From Candidatus Rifleibacteriota bacterium (GTDB lineage Bacteria > Riflebacteria > Ozemobacteria > Ozemobacterales > Ozemobacteraceae), in NCBI GenBank assembly GCA_022704885.1, contig JAKJFO010000042.1, forward strand, positions 299-23,903: a DNA stretch of 23,605 nt. Direction: 5' to 3'. Positions 7,746 to 16,366 of the stretch are shown one piece after another. The notes beneath the pieces were generated by a model that was not told where the DNA came from, searched no databases, and saw only the letters and a list, made by a program, of their open reading frames with translations. The position numbers were made by a program, and so were the translations under genes. Positions within the stretch are counted from its first letter, which is position 1; the number at the start of each line of letters is the position of its first letter.

Positions 7746-8582
7746 TTATCTGCTGCCGCCGACTTCTGTCACACTGACTTCGGCAAAACCGCACTCATTC
7801 CGCAATCGGGAAGCCGCACAGGCGATAGCCGCTTCTGAAACATCGCAGCCAATCCAGCTGCGCCCAAGTTTTTGCGCAGCGACCAGAGTGGTACCGCTGC
7901 CGCAGCAAAAATCACCGACCAGCTCGCCCGGGTCGCTCAGGGCGACAATCAGCCTCTGCAGCAGTGCCAGCGGCTTCTGGGTCGGGTAGCCAACTCGCTC
8001 GTTGGCCAGGGGGTTGATAATGGGAATATCCCAGACGTCATCAACCGGCGTACCTCTCGGGTCGGGCTGGTAGTGCCGGCCGCTGGCCGCCACGATACCG
8101 CCTTTGGCATAGCCTGAGGTCTTTTTATAGGGAACCCGCACCGCATCGAGATTGAACCGCGGGCGCGAACTGCGGCTGTACCAGAGCAATGTATCGTGTT
8201 TGCACGAAAATCTCGTCTTCGACCGGCCACCGCCGGTGTAATGCCAGATTATCTCGTTGATAAAACCCTGCCGACCAAAGATTTCGTCAAGCATGACCCG
8301 CGCATAATGCGAGGCCCGCCAGTCGAGATGCAGAACCAGACTGCCATCAGCAACAAGCAATGATTTCATGACCAGCAGGCGCTCTCTGAGCCATGGCAGA
8401 TAGCTGTCAAGACTGCCGCTCCAGCGGTCGTCATAGACTAAACCTTCTTTTGTTCCCTGCTGTTCACGGCCGGTTGCAAAAGGCGGGTCGAGATAGATCA
8501 GTCGAAAGCTTTCGGGCGCAAGCAAAGGGGCGACATCGAGCATGTCGCCCCTGAACAGTCTGTTTGTGGTTTCAGAAACCAA
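7746..8582 (-). CDS. Orphan site-specific DNA methyltransferase, beta class (N6-adenine or N4-cytosine)
   Basis: 278 residues. Catalytic motif IV, DPPF (residues 32-35), comes before the AdoMet-binding motif FCCGSGTTL (from residue 225), which is the beta-class order seen in type III Mod and CcrM-like enzymes. GYPTQKPLALLQRLI before motif I is also typical. DPPF fits adenine-N6 methylation slightly better, but the target base cannot be decided. No restriction gene or target-recognition partner is in the window. The start is a TTG at 8582 with GAGG six bases upstream; that GAGG overlaps the stop codon of glyS, so translation is likely coupled. Pairing with a tRNA synthetase suggests a housekeeping, epigenetic or passenger methylase rather than a restriction system. 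Confidence 0.88.
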   Translation of the reverse strand: MVSETTNRLFRGDMLDVAPLLAPESFRLIYLDPPFATGREQQGTKEGLVYDDRWSGSLDSYLPWLRERLLVMKSLLVADGSLVLHLDWRASHYARVMLDEIFGRQGFINEIIWHYTGGGRSKTRFSCKHDTLLWYSRSSRPRFNLDAVRVPYKKTSGYAKGGIVAASGRHYQPDPRGTPVDDVWDIPIINPLANERVGYPTQKPLALLQRLIVALSDPGELVGDFCCGSGTTLVAAQKLGRSWIGCDVSEAAIACAASRLRNECGFAEVSVTEVGGSR

Positions 8583-8590
8583 TACTTGCC

Positions 8591-9970
8591 TCAGCAGTTG
8601 CCGAGTTTTGCTGCGAGATATTCCTGCAGCGCGTCAATTTTGACGCGTTCCTGTGCCATAGTGTCGCGGTCGCGCACCGTTACCGCCTGATCTTCGAGCG
8701 TATCAAAATCGACGGTAACGCAGAATGGCGTGCCGATTTCGTCCTGGCGGCGATACAGTTTGCCGATTCCGGCGGTATCATCATAAACGGTGCGCCAGCC
8801 GCTCTTCTTCATCAGGGTATTCTTGATCTGCATGGCAGTGTTGCGAATCGCTTCGTTGTTTTTCTTGAGCGGCAGCACAGCCACCTTGATCGGCGCCAGT
8901 TCGGGGTGCAGGCGCAATACGATACGCTGCTCGTCCTTAACGGTTTCTTCAAAATAAGAATCCATCAAAAAGGCGAGCGTAGCGCGGTCGACACCGGCTG
9001 AGGGCTCGACTACGTATGGCAGCAGATGCTGGTTAGTCTCGTGATCAAAGTAAGTCAGCTTGTTGACTGCGTGCGCATTGGGAATCTCACGGCCGTCAGC
9101 AAGAACCAGCTTGCCACCTTTGGTGTGACACTGTAGATCAAAATCGGTGCGATTGGCGATGCCTTCGACTTCGTCGAACTGTTTGTTTTCATCTTCGCGC
9201 TCAGGGAAGAAGCGATAGAGCAGATCGACGGTCGCTTTGGCATAATGCGCGAGTTCTTCGGGCTTCTGCTCGTATTTGCGAAGATTTTCGGGTTTGATAC
9301 CGAGTTCGACATACCAGTTGTAACGGTCTTCGACCCACTTTTTGTGCCAATCGACATCAGTACCGGGTTTAACGAAAAATTCGATTTCCATCTGTTCGAA
9401 TTCTCTTACCCTGAAAATGAAATTGCGCGGGGTGATTTCATTGCGATACGACTTGCCGATCTGGGCAATACCGAACGGCAGCTTACGATTGGTCGAATCG
9501 AGCACATTCTTGAAGTTGATAAAAATGCCCTGCGCGGTTTCTGGGCGCAGATAAGCGATGTTGTTTTCGTCAGCGACCGGGCCGACCGTGGTTTTGAACA
9601 TCAGATTGAACGGGCGCGGGTCGGTCAGATCGTGCTTGTCACCTTCGGGGCACTTTTCGTTGGGGTCGACCTGGTCGGCACGAAAGCGCTTTTTGCACTT
9701 GCGGCAGTCAACCATCGGGTCTGAAAAGGTTTCTTCGTGACCTGAATATTTGAGAACCAGGCGGTTCATCATGATGGCGCAGTCGAGGCCTTCCATATCG
9801 TCGCGCTCATAAACGACGCGACGCCACCAGGCGCGCTTGACGTTGTTCTTGAGTTCGACGCCGAGCGGGCCGTAGTCCCAGGTGCCCTGCAGGCCACCAT
9901 ACTGGTCACTGCCCTGAAAAATAAAGCCGCGGCGCTTGCACAACGAAATGATTTTATCGAGATCTACCAT
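8591..9970 (-). CDS. glyS: Glycine--tRNA ligase, single-chain (alpha2) type
   Basis: 459 residues; charges tRNA-Gly with glycine in the cytoplasm. This is the eukaryote/archaeal-like dimeric class II form, not the alpha2-beta2 enzyme of E. coli. Clear features are the N-terminal [36 protein letters not shown], the class II motif 2 region with [20 protein letters not shown], and an anticodon-binding C-terminal domain. A CRKCKKRF...CPEGDKH insertion could bind zinc. The ATG at 9970 was chosen because GGAG lies seven bases upstream and the family starts at this point ([15 protein letters not shown]); the frame is open further 5' to 10027. A strong promoter lies upstream, and the DNA methyltransferase is coupled downstream. 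Confidence 0.96.
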   Translation of the reverse strand: MVDLDKIISLCKRRGFIFQGSDQYGGLQGTWDYGPLGVELKNNVKRAWWRRVVYERDDMEGLDCAIMMNRLVLKYSGHEETFSDPMVDCRKCKKRFRADQVDPNEKCPEGDKHDLTDPRPFNLMFKTTVGPVADENNIAYLRPETAQGIFINFKNVLDSTNRKLPFGIAQIGKSYRNEITPRNFIFRVREFEQMEIEFFVKPGTDVDWHKKWVEDRYNWYVELGIKPENLRKYEQKPEELAHYAKATVDLLYRFFPEREDENKQFDEVEGIANRTDFDLQCHTKGGKLVLADGREIPNAHAVNKLTYFDHETNQHLLPYVVEPSAGVDRATLAFLMDSYFEETVKDEQRIVLRLHPELAPIKVAVLPLKKNNEAIRNTAMQIKNTLMKKSGWRTVYDDTAGIGKLYRRQDEIGTPFCVTVDFDTLEDQAVTVRDRDTMAQERVKIDALQEYLAAKLGNC

Positions 9971-10009
9971 CTGCTTCTCCCGTCGGTGAATAGTTGCTGT
10001 TGCGTCGCA

Positions 10010-10038
10010 ATTATAATCTGCCGCCACTGTAATTGCAA
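10010..10038 (-). promoter_or_regulatory. glyS promoter
   Basis: On the minus strand TTGCAA (10038-10033) and TATAAT (10015-10010) are separated by 17 bases, a near-consensus sigma-70 promoter. The transcript would begin near 10003, with a leader of about 33 bases. No T-box-like leader fits in this space. Confidence 0.7.
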
Positions 10039-10049
10039 TAAACGTCAGA

Positions 10050-10083
10050 AGCGAAGTTCTCGAGAACGTTTACCCGCTTCGCT
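10050..10083. promoter_or_regulatory. Nested palindrome between divergent glyS and LOG genes
   Basis: A perfect 12-base palindrome GTTCTCGAGAAC (10056-10067) lies within a wider 7-bp inverted repeat AGCGAAG (10050-10056) / CTTCGCT (10077-10083). It sits between the two divergent promoters and is not followed by a T run, so it looks like a protein-binding site (operator) rather than a terminator. Confidence 0.4.
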
Positions 10084-10115
10084 GAGCAGATTTTGAGGCA
10101 GGTGCGCTGCAAAAG

Positions 10116-10124
10116 TGCTATAAT
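10116..10124 (+). promoter_or_regulatory. Extended -10 promoter of the LOG gene, probably leaderless
   Basis: TGC-TATAAT (10116-10124) is a consensus extended -10. The start codon begins at 10133, eight bases after the box, so transcription should start at or within a few bases of the ATG. No ribosome binding site precedes the ATG. Confidence 0.6.
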
Positions 10125-10132
10125 CTGGCATT

Positions 10133-10714
10133 ATGAATAAATCTGATAACAACAAACCGGTTGTCTGTGTTTTTTGTTCTTCGAGCACCGAGGTAAGCGA
10201 CTCGATCAAAGTTGCCGGCGCTGAATTTGGGCGTCTGCTCGCCGAAAGTGGCTTTGCTCTGCTTTATGGCGGCACCACCTGCGGGCTGATGAAAATCGTC
10301 GCCGATGCCCATAAACAGGCGGGTGGACGACTTATTGGTGTTATTCCAAGTTATATGATCGAGCGCGGCATAAATCACCCCGACCTCGATGAACTGCACA
10401 CAGTAGAAGATCTGCGCCCGCGTAAGCAGGCCATGCTCGAAAAGTCAGACTACATTGTCGCGTTGCCCGGCGGCATTGGCACCTACGATGAATTTTTCGA
10501 TCTGCTTACGCTCAAACAGCTCAAACGTCACAATAAGCCGATGTTTCTGCTCGATATCGACGGTTACTTCACTCCGCTTCTGGCTTTATTCAGGCACGGA
10601 ATCGAGCAGAAAACCATCAAGGCCGAACATCTCGATCTGTTCAAATCCTGTGCTACTGCAGATGACCTGTTGAAGAGCATCAGAAATCTGGCACTGGCCA
10701 GAACTCTTTCTTAG
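10133..10714 (+). CDS. LOG family protein (TIGR00730 type phosphoribohydrolase)
   Basis: 193 residues. LOG proteins hydrolyse nucleoside 5'-monophosphates (cytokinin riboside monophosphate in plants; AMP or similar in bacteria) to the free base and ribose 5-phosphate. The catalytic signature is intact: RPRKQAM at residues 95-101 and PGGIGTYDE at 112-120. The Rossmann-like start (VCVFCSSS) and YGGTTCGLM loop also match. Such proteins are often misnamed lysine decarboxylases. The gene is divergent from glyS and is read from what looks like a leaderless transcript. A bidirectional terminator separates it from the convergent secreted protein. Its natural substrate cannot be told from sequence. 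Confidence 0.92.
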   Translation: MNKSDNNKPVVCVFCSSSTEVSDSIKVAGAEFGRLLAESGFALLYGGTTCGLMKIVADAHKQAGGRLIGVIPSYMIERGINHPDLDELHTVEDLRPRKQAMLEKSDYIVALPGGIGTYDEFFDLLTLKQLKRHNKPMFLLDIDGYFTPLLALFRHGIEQKTIKAEHLDLFKSCATADDLLKSIRNLALARTLS

Positions 10715-10730
10715 ACCCTCACAATAAAAG

Positions 10731-10769
10731 AACCGGGGTGACCGCAATAACTGCGATCACCCCGGTTTT
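10731..10769. terminator. Bidirectional terminator
   Basis: A 16-bp stem with one mismatch (10731-10746 with 10752-10767) ends in TTTT on the plus strand and reads into CTTTTATT on the minus strand. It serves the convergent LOG gene and the minus-strand secreted-protein gene. Confidence 0.85.
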
Positions 10770-10780
10770 GTCGCTAGAGG

Positions 10781-12079
10781 TTACTTTTTGAGAGTGTCGA
10801 CCAGTTCGTCAATGCGCTGCTGGTTTTCGCGCAAAGATTTGTAGAAAGACCGAGGGTTCAACACCAGATTTTTAACGAGTTTGCTGGTATTGTTCTCGAT
10901 GCGCTCTGCCAGTTTACCGGCTTTTGCATCACCTTCAGGCGTATAAGGATCGATCTGCAGCATTTCGGCAAATATTTCAGCAAGCTCTTTCTTATCGCTC
11001 ACATAAGCGTCTGACTTGAGATAATCGTTGACTTTTTTGATCACTTCAGGCGAGAACTCAGGCTCTTTGGCTTCCTGAGCCTGAGTCGACACGGTATCAG
11101 GAGAAACGCCACAACTGCACGAAACATCGTAGTATCCCTCCTCTTCAGATGGCGATATGTTGTATTGACCTTTGTTGCCGCATACTGGTGCCGATTTGAG
11201 ATATTGCTGATCGACCAGTATCTTGATGAATTCCTGCGAATCCTTCACTTCTGCTGCGTCTTCGTGATCCATCAGATACATTTCAATAGCTCCCAGCAAT
11301 ACTCTCTGATTGGCAGCACAGGCTTTGTCAGGTGAGCTTTGAACAGGCAATGGTTTTGTCGATTCATCAGTAAAAATATCCATGTGCGCAAAGATTTCCG
11401 GCGTCTTTTCTGCTTTAACCAGAGAGTTGTCAATAAACCGCTTTTCATTGTTTATATAGACTTTGTTGTCGAACACAGGTTTTTTCAGATCGGCAAAGTA
11501 ATCGTTCAGAATTTTTTTGACCTCTGCGTTGTTGTTAAGTTTGAGCAGATTGTTGATCGATTCGACTGCCATACGTTGAATGCCGACGCCGACCATTGAA
11601 TTGATGACCGGACCATCATTGCCAAGGTTCACTCCCAGCCTGAAAACATGCACAAATTTCTTTGCCGCAGCAACATGATCACCCTTTTCCGCGTCAAGCC
11701 AGCCGCGCGCATTGACGAATCTGGCAAACAGCCTGATAGTGCGATAAGGCGGAATTATCGAGTTGTAATCATAGTCCTGGTCGACGATAAAGGTAGACTG
11801 AGTGCAATCAGCCGCCAAATCGAGAAGACGAAGAATTGTCAGCATAAAACCATTATCAGAAGTCAGTTCCTTGCGAGCCTCCGGCTTCAGCTCTTTCAGT
11901 GCTTCAAGACTGTTCAAATCCATAAGCCGATCTGCGGTTTTGTCTGAAAGCTTAGGCATAAAGCCAATAGCCATGAGATAGCGCAGGGCGGCGTTGTTAT
12001 CGACAAAGGTTGCCGGTTCGGCCATGAGCTGCGAAGCAAACATCATTACGAGCAAAATACTAATCATGATTCTCTTCAT
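10781..12079 (-). CDS. Secreted protein of unknown function with a pilin-like globular block
   Basis: 432 residues. A signal peptide (MKRIMISILLVMMFASQLMA, cut near residue 20) indicates export. The first ~230 residues are mostly helical with no family I recognise. Residues about 254-324 (CAANQRVLLGAIEMYLMDH ... QQYLKSAPVCGNKGQY ... CSCG) look like the soluble part of class III-type prepilins/pseudopilins, but the hydrophobic N-terminal pilin helix and its FTLIE cleavage site are absent. The C-terminal 100 residues are helical and charged. AGAGGAG lies eight bases before the ATG. The gene is third after the ECF sigma factor and the probable anti-sigma factor, so it is a likely member of, or sensor for, that regulon. 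The homology statement rests on memory of the family pattern. Confidence 0.8.
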   Translation of the reverse strand: MKRIMISILLVMMFASQLMAEPATFVDNNAALRYLMAIGFMPKLSDKTADRLMDLNSLEALKELKPEARKELTSDNGFMLTILRLLDLAADCTQSTFIVDQDYDYNSIIPPYRTIRLFARFVNARGWLDAEKGDHVAAAKKFVHVFRLGVNLGNDGPVINSMVGVGIQRMAVESINNLLKLNNNAEVKKILNDYFADLKKPVFDNKVYINNEKRFIDNSLVKAEKTPEIFAHMDIFTDESTKPLPVQSSPDKACAANQRVLLGAIEMYLMDHEDAAEVKDSQEFIKILVDQQYLKSAPVCGNKGQYNISPSEEEGYYDVSCSCGVSPDTVSTQAQEAKEPEFSPEVIKKVNDYLKSDAYVSDKKELAEIFAEMLQIDPYTPEGDAKAGKLAERIENNTSKLVKNLVLNPRSFYKSLRENQQRIDELVDTLKK

Positions 12080-12101
12080 AAAATTTTCTCCTCTTATTGA
12101 T

Positions 12102-12527
12102 TTAGATCAAGTCAGAATACTCACGTCGCGCCTGCATAAAATTGACCGGCCGGTCAATGAAAGACAAATTGAATTCTGGCCCAGCATCTTCGAGATGACG
12201 CTGGAAAGGCGAAAGCGGGCTGTTTTTGCCATTCTGTGCAATAACCTGTGGTGGTGCTGTCAGCGGTTCTTCAAAAACCGGCATCTGTTCAGCGACAGGA
12301 ACAACTGCCGGTTTAATCTGAGATCTGGCAACAATCAGCAGCAGAAATGAGACGACCACAATCAGACAGGCGGCCATAAAGGCTAAAGTTGTCGGGTTTT
12401 TCCACCAGGGGCGGTTCCAGCTTGCACTTTTTTCGAGCCGGCTGCGCAGCGAGTCAGATGCTTTTTCGCTGAAGCTTTGCTTTTCAAGAAAGCTTTCGAA
12501 CGGGTCTTTATTGTTCATGGATTCCAT
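12102..12527 (-). CDS. Single-pass membrane protein, probable anti-sigma factor
   Basis: 141 residues: about 45 cytoplasmic residues, one membrane helix (about 47-68, TLAFMAACLIVVVSFLLLIV) and about 70 periplasmic residues rich in Pro and Gln. Size, topology and position directly after an ECF sigma gene fit an anti-sigma factor. No HxxxCxxC zinc motif is present, so it is not a ZAS-type. The start at 12527 is favoured by AAGGAG eight bases upstream and overlaps the sigma gene by 13 bases; an internal ATG at 12518 makes an ATGA overlap but is badly placed for that site. The overlap implies translational coupling, as is usual for sigma/anti-sigma pairs. The role is inferred from context. Confidence 0.75.
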   Translation of the reverse strand: MESMNNKDPFESFLEKQSFSEKASDSLRSRLEKSASWNRPWWKNPTTLAFMAACLIVVVSFLLLIVARSQIKPAVVPVAEQMPVFEEPLTAPPQVIAQNGKNSPLSPFQRHLEDAGPEFNLSFIDRPVNFMQARREYSDLI

Positions 12528-13033
12528 TGCAGAATCTCCTTAAGCTTGGCCAGAGCATAACGATAACGAGATGCCACCGTTTGCAAATTCACCTTCTGGA
12601 GCTCAGCTATCTCGGCGAAGGTCATATCGCCCCAGATCTTCAGATAAACAGTTTCACGCTGGTCTTCCGGCAGCCTGGCCAGCGCACTCGCGATATCTGC
12701 CTGCAAATGTATGTCGGGCCTTTCCCCCGCCGCCATATCTTCGGGCATTACTCCGCTGCGGGTCTGGCCAGCTCTTTTCAGACAGGCATTTCGTAATGAC
12801 GCGTAAAGGTAAGCCTGCAAATTCTTCACTTCACGCATCTTAGCCGGGTTCTGCACCCAGGGCAGCAGGGCTTCATGCACTGCATCTTCGCCTTCTTCAG
12901 CGCTCATCCTGAATGAATGAACCGCATACTGCACGAGGCGATCGGCAAAGGTGCGATATATCTCCTCGAACCCGCGTTTCGGGTCTTTGGCATATTCGCT
13001 GATCAGATTTTCGTTGGTATTTTCGGTTTTCAT
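12515..13033 (-). CDS. ECF-type RNA polymerase sigma factor
   Basis: 172 residues, the usual size. Region 2 (about residues 22-88) contains FEEIYRTFADRLVQYA, a DAVHEALLPW helix and LQAYLYASLRNACLKR. Region 4 (about 118-168) contains LARLPEDQRETVYLKIWGDM and a helix-turn-helix (FAEIAELQKVNLQTVASR). It directs RNA polymerase to a small set of promoters and is normally held by the membrane protein encoded next. The ribosome binding site is weak (GAAAG). The upstream 121 bases are AT-rich, but no single promoter stands out; ECF operons are usually autoregulated from such a spacer. The gene begins a three-gene unit ending with a secreted protein. Confidence 0.92.
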   Translation of the reverse strand: MKTENTNENLISEYAKDPKRGFEEIYRTFADRLVQYAVHSFRMSAEEGEDAVHEALLPWVQNPAKMREVKNLQAYLYASLRNACLKRAGQTRSGVMPEDMAAGERPDIHLQADIASALARLPEDQRETVYLKIWGDMTFAEIAELQKVNLQTVASRYRYALAKLKEILQWNP

Positions 13034-13154
13034 TGGCTTTCAATAAATAAGAGCCAAAATAACCCGGTTTTTATTTAAGCAGTTAAAATATTTTTTATTT
13101 ATATTCAAATCGGCGGCAATCAGCGGAATCTGCGGATTTATCGGTCTGCCAATT

Positions 13155-14426
13155 TCAGGGCAGGGCAGCGAGTTGAGAGGCGTCGAGATCAGAAAGTCGG
13201 GCGAGCGTATAGCCGCGGCCGGTGATGATGTCGAGAATGCTGTCAAGCGCTCTGGCGCCATTTTTGCTGCCAAGATGCATAAGAATTACCGCGTTGCGGC
13301 GCAGTTTGCTGTCGACCCGGTCAATTATTGTATTTACCGGATCTTCGCGCCAGTCGATGGTATCTATGTGCCAGTATACCGGGTGATAGCCGAGTTCTTC
13401 GACGATCTGCTCGACCTTTTTATTCTGGGCACCAAACGGAAACCTGAAAAATGGCGCACCGCGCCGGCCAAAAACCCTGACAAAAGCCTGCTCGGCCGCT
13501 TCGATTTCGCCTGCGATCTTCTCTTTCGTAAAGTTTTTCATATTCGGGTGATTCATGCTGTGATTGGCTATTTCATGGCCTTCAGCCAACAGGCGAAGGC
13601 ACTTTTGCGGATATTTTTCAGCAAATTTTCCGGTCAGAAAAAATGTGCATCTGACGCCATAACGCCGTAGTGAGTCAACGATAGAATCGAAACCGGCATC
13701 GGTGGCACCACCGTCAAAAGTCAGAAAAACCTGGCCGCCGGCATCGGTCGGCAAAGGCGAAATATCTGCCGTCGGCCGCTTTTTTTGCATCAGCGGCTTC
13801 TGAGCTGTCACCAACGGGCGGACTGGCGCCAGTTCAGCCGTCTCAGGCTTGACTGACGGCACCATCGCGGCTCTTTCCTGCTCCTTCTGGCTGATAAGAG
13901 CCGAAGCCGGAAAGCTCTCGGGTATCTTGACCGTCGATTGTGCCGTCGACTGTGCCGCCATCTGCGGCGTCAGGCCGATACGTTCACGCATTTCGATCGC
14001 CTGGGTGAACTGCGGATTCAAACGAAGTGACTGTTCGAGGGCCCAGCCTGCCTCTTTTAGCTGGCCGCGGTCGCGATAAAGAATGGCCAGATTGTAGTAT
14101 GTCCAGTATACCGGCTTTATCTGAAGTGCCGCAGCATACCAGGCATAGGCATGCTCATCGTGGCCAAGGCGCTTGAGTGCGCTGCCGATGTTGTTGTAGA
14201 GATGAACGTTTTTGCGGTCGAAATCAAGCGCCCGACGCCAGACCGAGATGGCCCCCATCAGATCACCACGGTTTGCCAGCTCGATGCCGTATGAATTGAG
14301 AACTTCGGGATTGTGCGGATGCGCTCTGGCCAGCGCTTCAATGCTGGTCTGTGCCGAAAGTGAAACCGCCAGAAAACAGAAAATAGCCAGCAGTATCAGT
14401 AAACTGGCTGTTCTGCCTGAAATCAT
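13155..14426 (-). CDS. Secreted TPR-polysaccharide deacetylase (NodB/CE4-like) fusion
   Basis: 423 residues. A signal peptide (about 1-25, ending SLSAQ) is followed by three TPR repeats (about 30-135), a Pro/Gln linker and a NodB-homology domain (about 230-415). Motifs seen are TFDGG (D238), NHSMNHPN carrying the two metal His, RFPFG, a TIDW segment and LMHLG. In most CE4 enzymes the first motif is TFDD, the second Asp binding the metal; here it is Gly239. The substrate is likely an N-acetylated cell-wall or exopolysaccharide, but this is inferred. The ATG follows typA's TAA by two bases without a clear ribosome binding site, so translation may be coupled to typA. Confidence 0.88.
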   Translation of the reverse strand: MISGRTASLLILLAIFCFLAVSLSAQTSIEALARAHPHNPEVLNSYGIELANRGDLMGAISVWRRALDFDRKNVHLYNNIGSALKRLGHDEHAYAWYAAALQIKPVYWTYYNLAILYRDRGQLKEAGWALEQSLRLNPQFTQAIEMRERIGLTPQMAAQSTAQSTVKIPESFPASALISQKEQERAAMVPSVKPETAELAPVRPLVTAQKPLMQKKRPTADISPLPTDAGGQVFLTFDGGATDAGFDSIVDSLRRYGVRCTFFLTGKFAEKYPQKCLRLLAEGHEIANHSMNHPNMKNFTKEKIAGEIEAAEQAFVRVFGRRGAPFFRFPFGAQNKKVEQIVEELGYHPVYWHIDTIDWREDPVNTIIDRVDSKLRRNAVILMHLGSKNGARALDSILDIITGRGYTLARLSDLDASQLAALP

Positions 14427-14428
14427 AA

Positions 14429-16255
14429 TTACACGCTTTTGCGACCGAGTTTCACTTCACCCTTCTTGCGCAATCTTACGGCATCAGGCGTGACCTCGAC
14501 CCATTCGTCGTCAGCTACATATTCGAGCGCCTGGTCAAGAGTCATCCGCCGCGGTGACGGCAGCTTTTCGAGCTCTTCAGAAGTGGCGCTGCGATGGTTG
14601 GTGACATGGCGCTTCTTAACGATGTTCACCTTAAGATCGCCGCTGAGCGGGCGTTCGCCCACGACCAGACCTTCATAAATCTCTTCACCGGGTCCGTAAA
14701 ACAGGGTGCCGCGTTCAGAAAGGTTCTTGATAGCATAAGCCGTTGCCACACCCGGGTCGGTGGCGACCATGACGCCGTTACGGCTCTCGGGAATATCGCC
14801 ACGATAGGGCTCATAAGCCCTGAAACACTGGTTCATGATACCGGTGCCATTGGTCATGTTCAGGAACATCGATCTGAAGCCAAGCAGGCCACGGGCCGGC
14901 ACCGAAAAAATCAGACGCAGGTAGTTGTCGAGCAGACGTTTGGAAGATTCGAGCAAAGCCCGGCGCGGACCAAGGACTTCCATGACGATGCCCATATAGC
15001 TGTCTGGAATATCGACCGCCAGTTCTTCTACCGGTTCGAGCAACTCACCATTTTCGTCTCTTTTGAAGATGGCGACAGGCTTGCTGACCTGCAGCTCATA
15101 GCCTTCGCGCCGCATGGTCTCGATGAGAATGCCAAGATGCAGCTCGCCGCGACCGGAAACCAGAAAAGCATCACGCTCGTCACCGGCGGTCTCTACCCGC
15201 ATGGCAACGTTGGTTTCAAGTTCACGATCGAGACGTGTGCGAATCTGACGTGAAGTCAGAAACTTGCCTGATCGACCGGAAAAGGGGCTGGTATTGGCAG
15301 CAAAAGTCATCGAGATTACCGGCTGATCGACTTCGATTACTGGCTCTGGGTCACAGAGTTCGCTACTTATTGTATCGCCTATCGAAATGTTCTCGATGCC
15401 ACAGATCGCAACTACATCACCGGCGCCGGCTTCTTCGACCTCGACACGCTGAATACCGCGAAACGAATAGAGCCGTAAAATCTTGTTCTTTTCTGGCACT
15501 TCGCCTGGATGAATTCGAAAAACATCCGACCGGCCAGTGAGAACACCATCAAGAATGCGACCGACACCGATACGGCCAACATAATCATTATAATCGAGGC
15601 TCGTGATCAGAAGCTTAGCAGGCTTGTCGAGATCACCTGGGGGGGGCGGCACCTGCTTGACGATTTCTTCGAGCAGAGGCCTGATATCGACTCTTTCGTC
15701 ATCCATACTGCGCACGGCATAACCGCCACGACCGGAAGCATAAAGAATCGGGTAGTCGAGCGAACCTTCTTCGGCGCCGACATCGATAAACAGGTCGAGA
15801 ATCTCGTCTTCGACATCTGATACCCTGGCATCGGGGCGATCAATCTTGTTGATAACCACCACCGGCCTTAAACCAGCCGCCAGCGCCTTTTTTAGTACAA
15901 AACGGGTCTGCGGCATCGGCCCTTCAAACGAATCTACCAGCAGCAGACAACCGTTAGCCATCTGCAGCACACGCTCTACCTCACCGGCAAAATCGACGTG
16001 GCCTGGGGTGTCTACGAGGTTAATGCGGTAATCCATGAACTGCAGCGAAAGATTTTTCGAGAGAATGGTAATACCACGTTCGCGCTCGAGGGCGTTGCTG
16101 TCCATAAAACATTCTTCAACGCGCTGGTTTTCGCGAAAAAGCCCTGATTGCTTGATCAGCGCATCGACAAGGGTCGTTTTTCCATGGTCGACATGGGCTA
16201 TAATCGCGACATTACGAATCATTTCGGGTCGGGTGATGTGTCTGTGTGCTTTCAC
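14429..16255 (-). CDS. typA: Ribosome-associated translational GTPase TypA/BipA
   Basis: 608 residues, the normal length. G motifs are intact: AHVDHGKTT (G1), DTPGH (G3) and NKIDRPDA (G4). EF-G-like domains III and V and the BipA C-terminal domain (ending [10 protein letters not shown]) follow. It binds ribosomes and helps 50S assembly and stress adaptation. The GTG at 16255 was chosen because GGAG lies eight bases upstream; an ATG at 16222 (MIRNVAII) is closer to the E. coli start but lacks a site. The coding strand has an eight-C run (15639-15646) encoding four Pro in the stretch [11 protein letters not shown]. The deacetylase gene follows two bases after the stop. Confidence 0.96.
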   Translation of the reverse strand: MKAHRHITRPEMIRNVAIIAHVDHGKTTLVDALIKQSGLFRENQRVEECFMDSNALERERGITILSKNLSLQFMDYRINLVDTPGHVDFAGEVERVLQMANGCLLLVDSFEGPMPQTRFVLKKALAAGLRPVVVINKIDRPDARVSDVEDEILDLFIDVGAEEGSLDYPILYASGRGGYAVRSMDDERVDIRPLLEEIVKQVPPPPGDLDKPAKLLITSLDYNDYVGRIGVGRILDGVLTGRSDVFRIHPGEVPEKNKILRLYSFRGIQRVEVEEAGAGDVVAICGIENISIGDTISSELCDPEPVIEVDQPVISMTFAANTSPFSGRSGKFLTSRQIRTRLDRELETNVAMRVETAGDERDAFLVSGRGELHLGILIETMRREGYELQVSKPVAIFKRDENGELLEPVEELAVDIPDSYMGIVMEVLGPRRALLESSKRLLDNYLRLIFSVPARGLLGFRSMFLNMTNGTGIMNQCFRAYEPYRGDIPESRNGVMVATDPGVATAYAIKNLSERGTLFYGPGEEIYEGLVVGERPLSGDLKVNIVKKRHVTNHRSATSEELEKLPSPRRMTLDQALEYVADDEWVEVTPDAVRLRKKGEVKLGRKSV

Positions 16256-16335
16256 TTAAAATACTCCGGCAAAAAAGTCAGCCTGAATCTGCAGGCAAGT
16301 ATTGTACCCCAAACCCGCTGTACCTGCAAGAGTTT

Positions 16336-16361
16336 TTAAAAACAGGCGCGGCCGCGCCTTG
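16336..16361 (-). terminator. Terminator after pilT
   Basis: A perfect 16-base GC-rich palindrome (16344-16359) is followed on the minus strand by GTTTTTAAAAA. It lies a few bases after the pilT stop codon and before typA's leader, so it ends the pilB-like/pilT transcript. Confidence 0.75.
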
Positions 16362-16366
16362 TTTGG

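Noticed and set aside
6848..7777. 309-codon open frame on the plus strand
   Set aside because: Antisense to the DUF4097 gene, whose minus-strand product has clear domain repeats and a ribosome binding site; the plus frame has no recognisable domain.
8564..9001. 145-codon open frame on the plus strand
   Set aside because: Antisense to glyS; no domain or ribosome binding site.
13034..13057. Small hairpin TTGGCT/AGCCAA before the ECF sigma start
   Set aside because: Only six pairs with a 13-base loop in AT-rich sequence; not distinguishable from chance.
14594..15253. 219-codon open frame on the plus strand
   Set aside because: Antisense to typA, which is unambiguous; the frame is a by-product of typA codon use.
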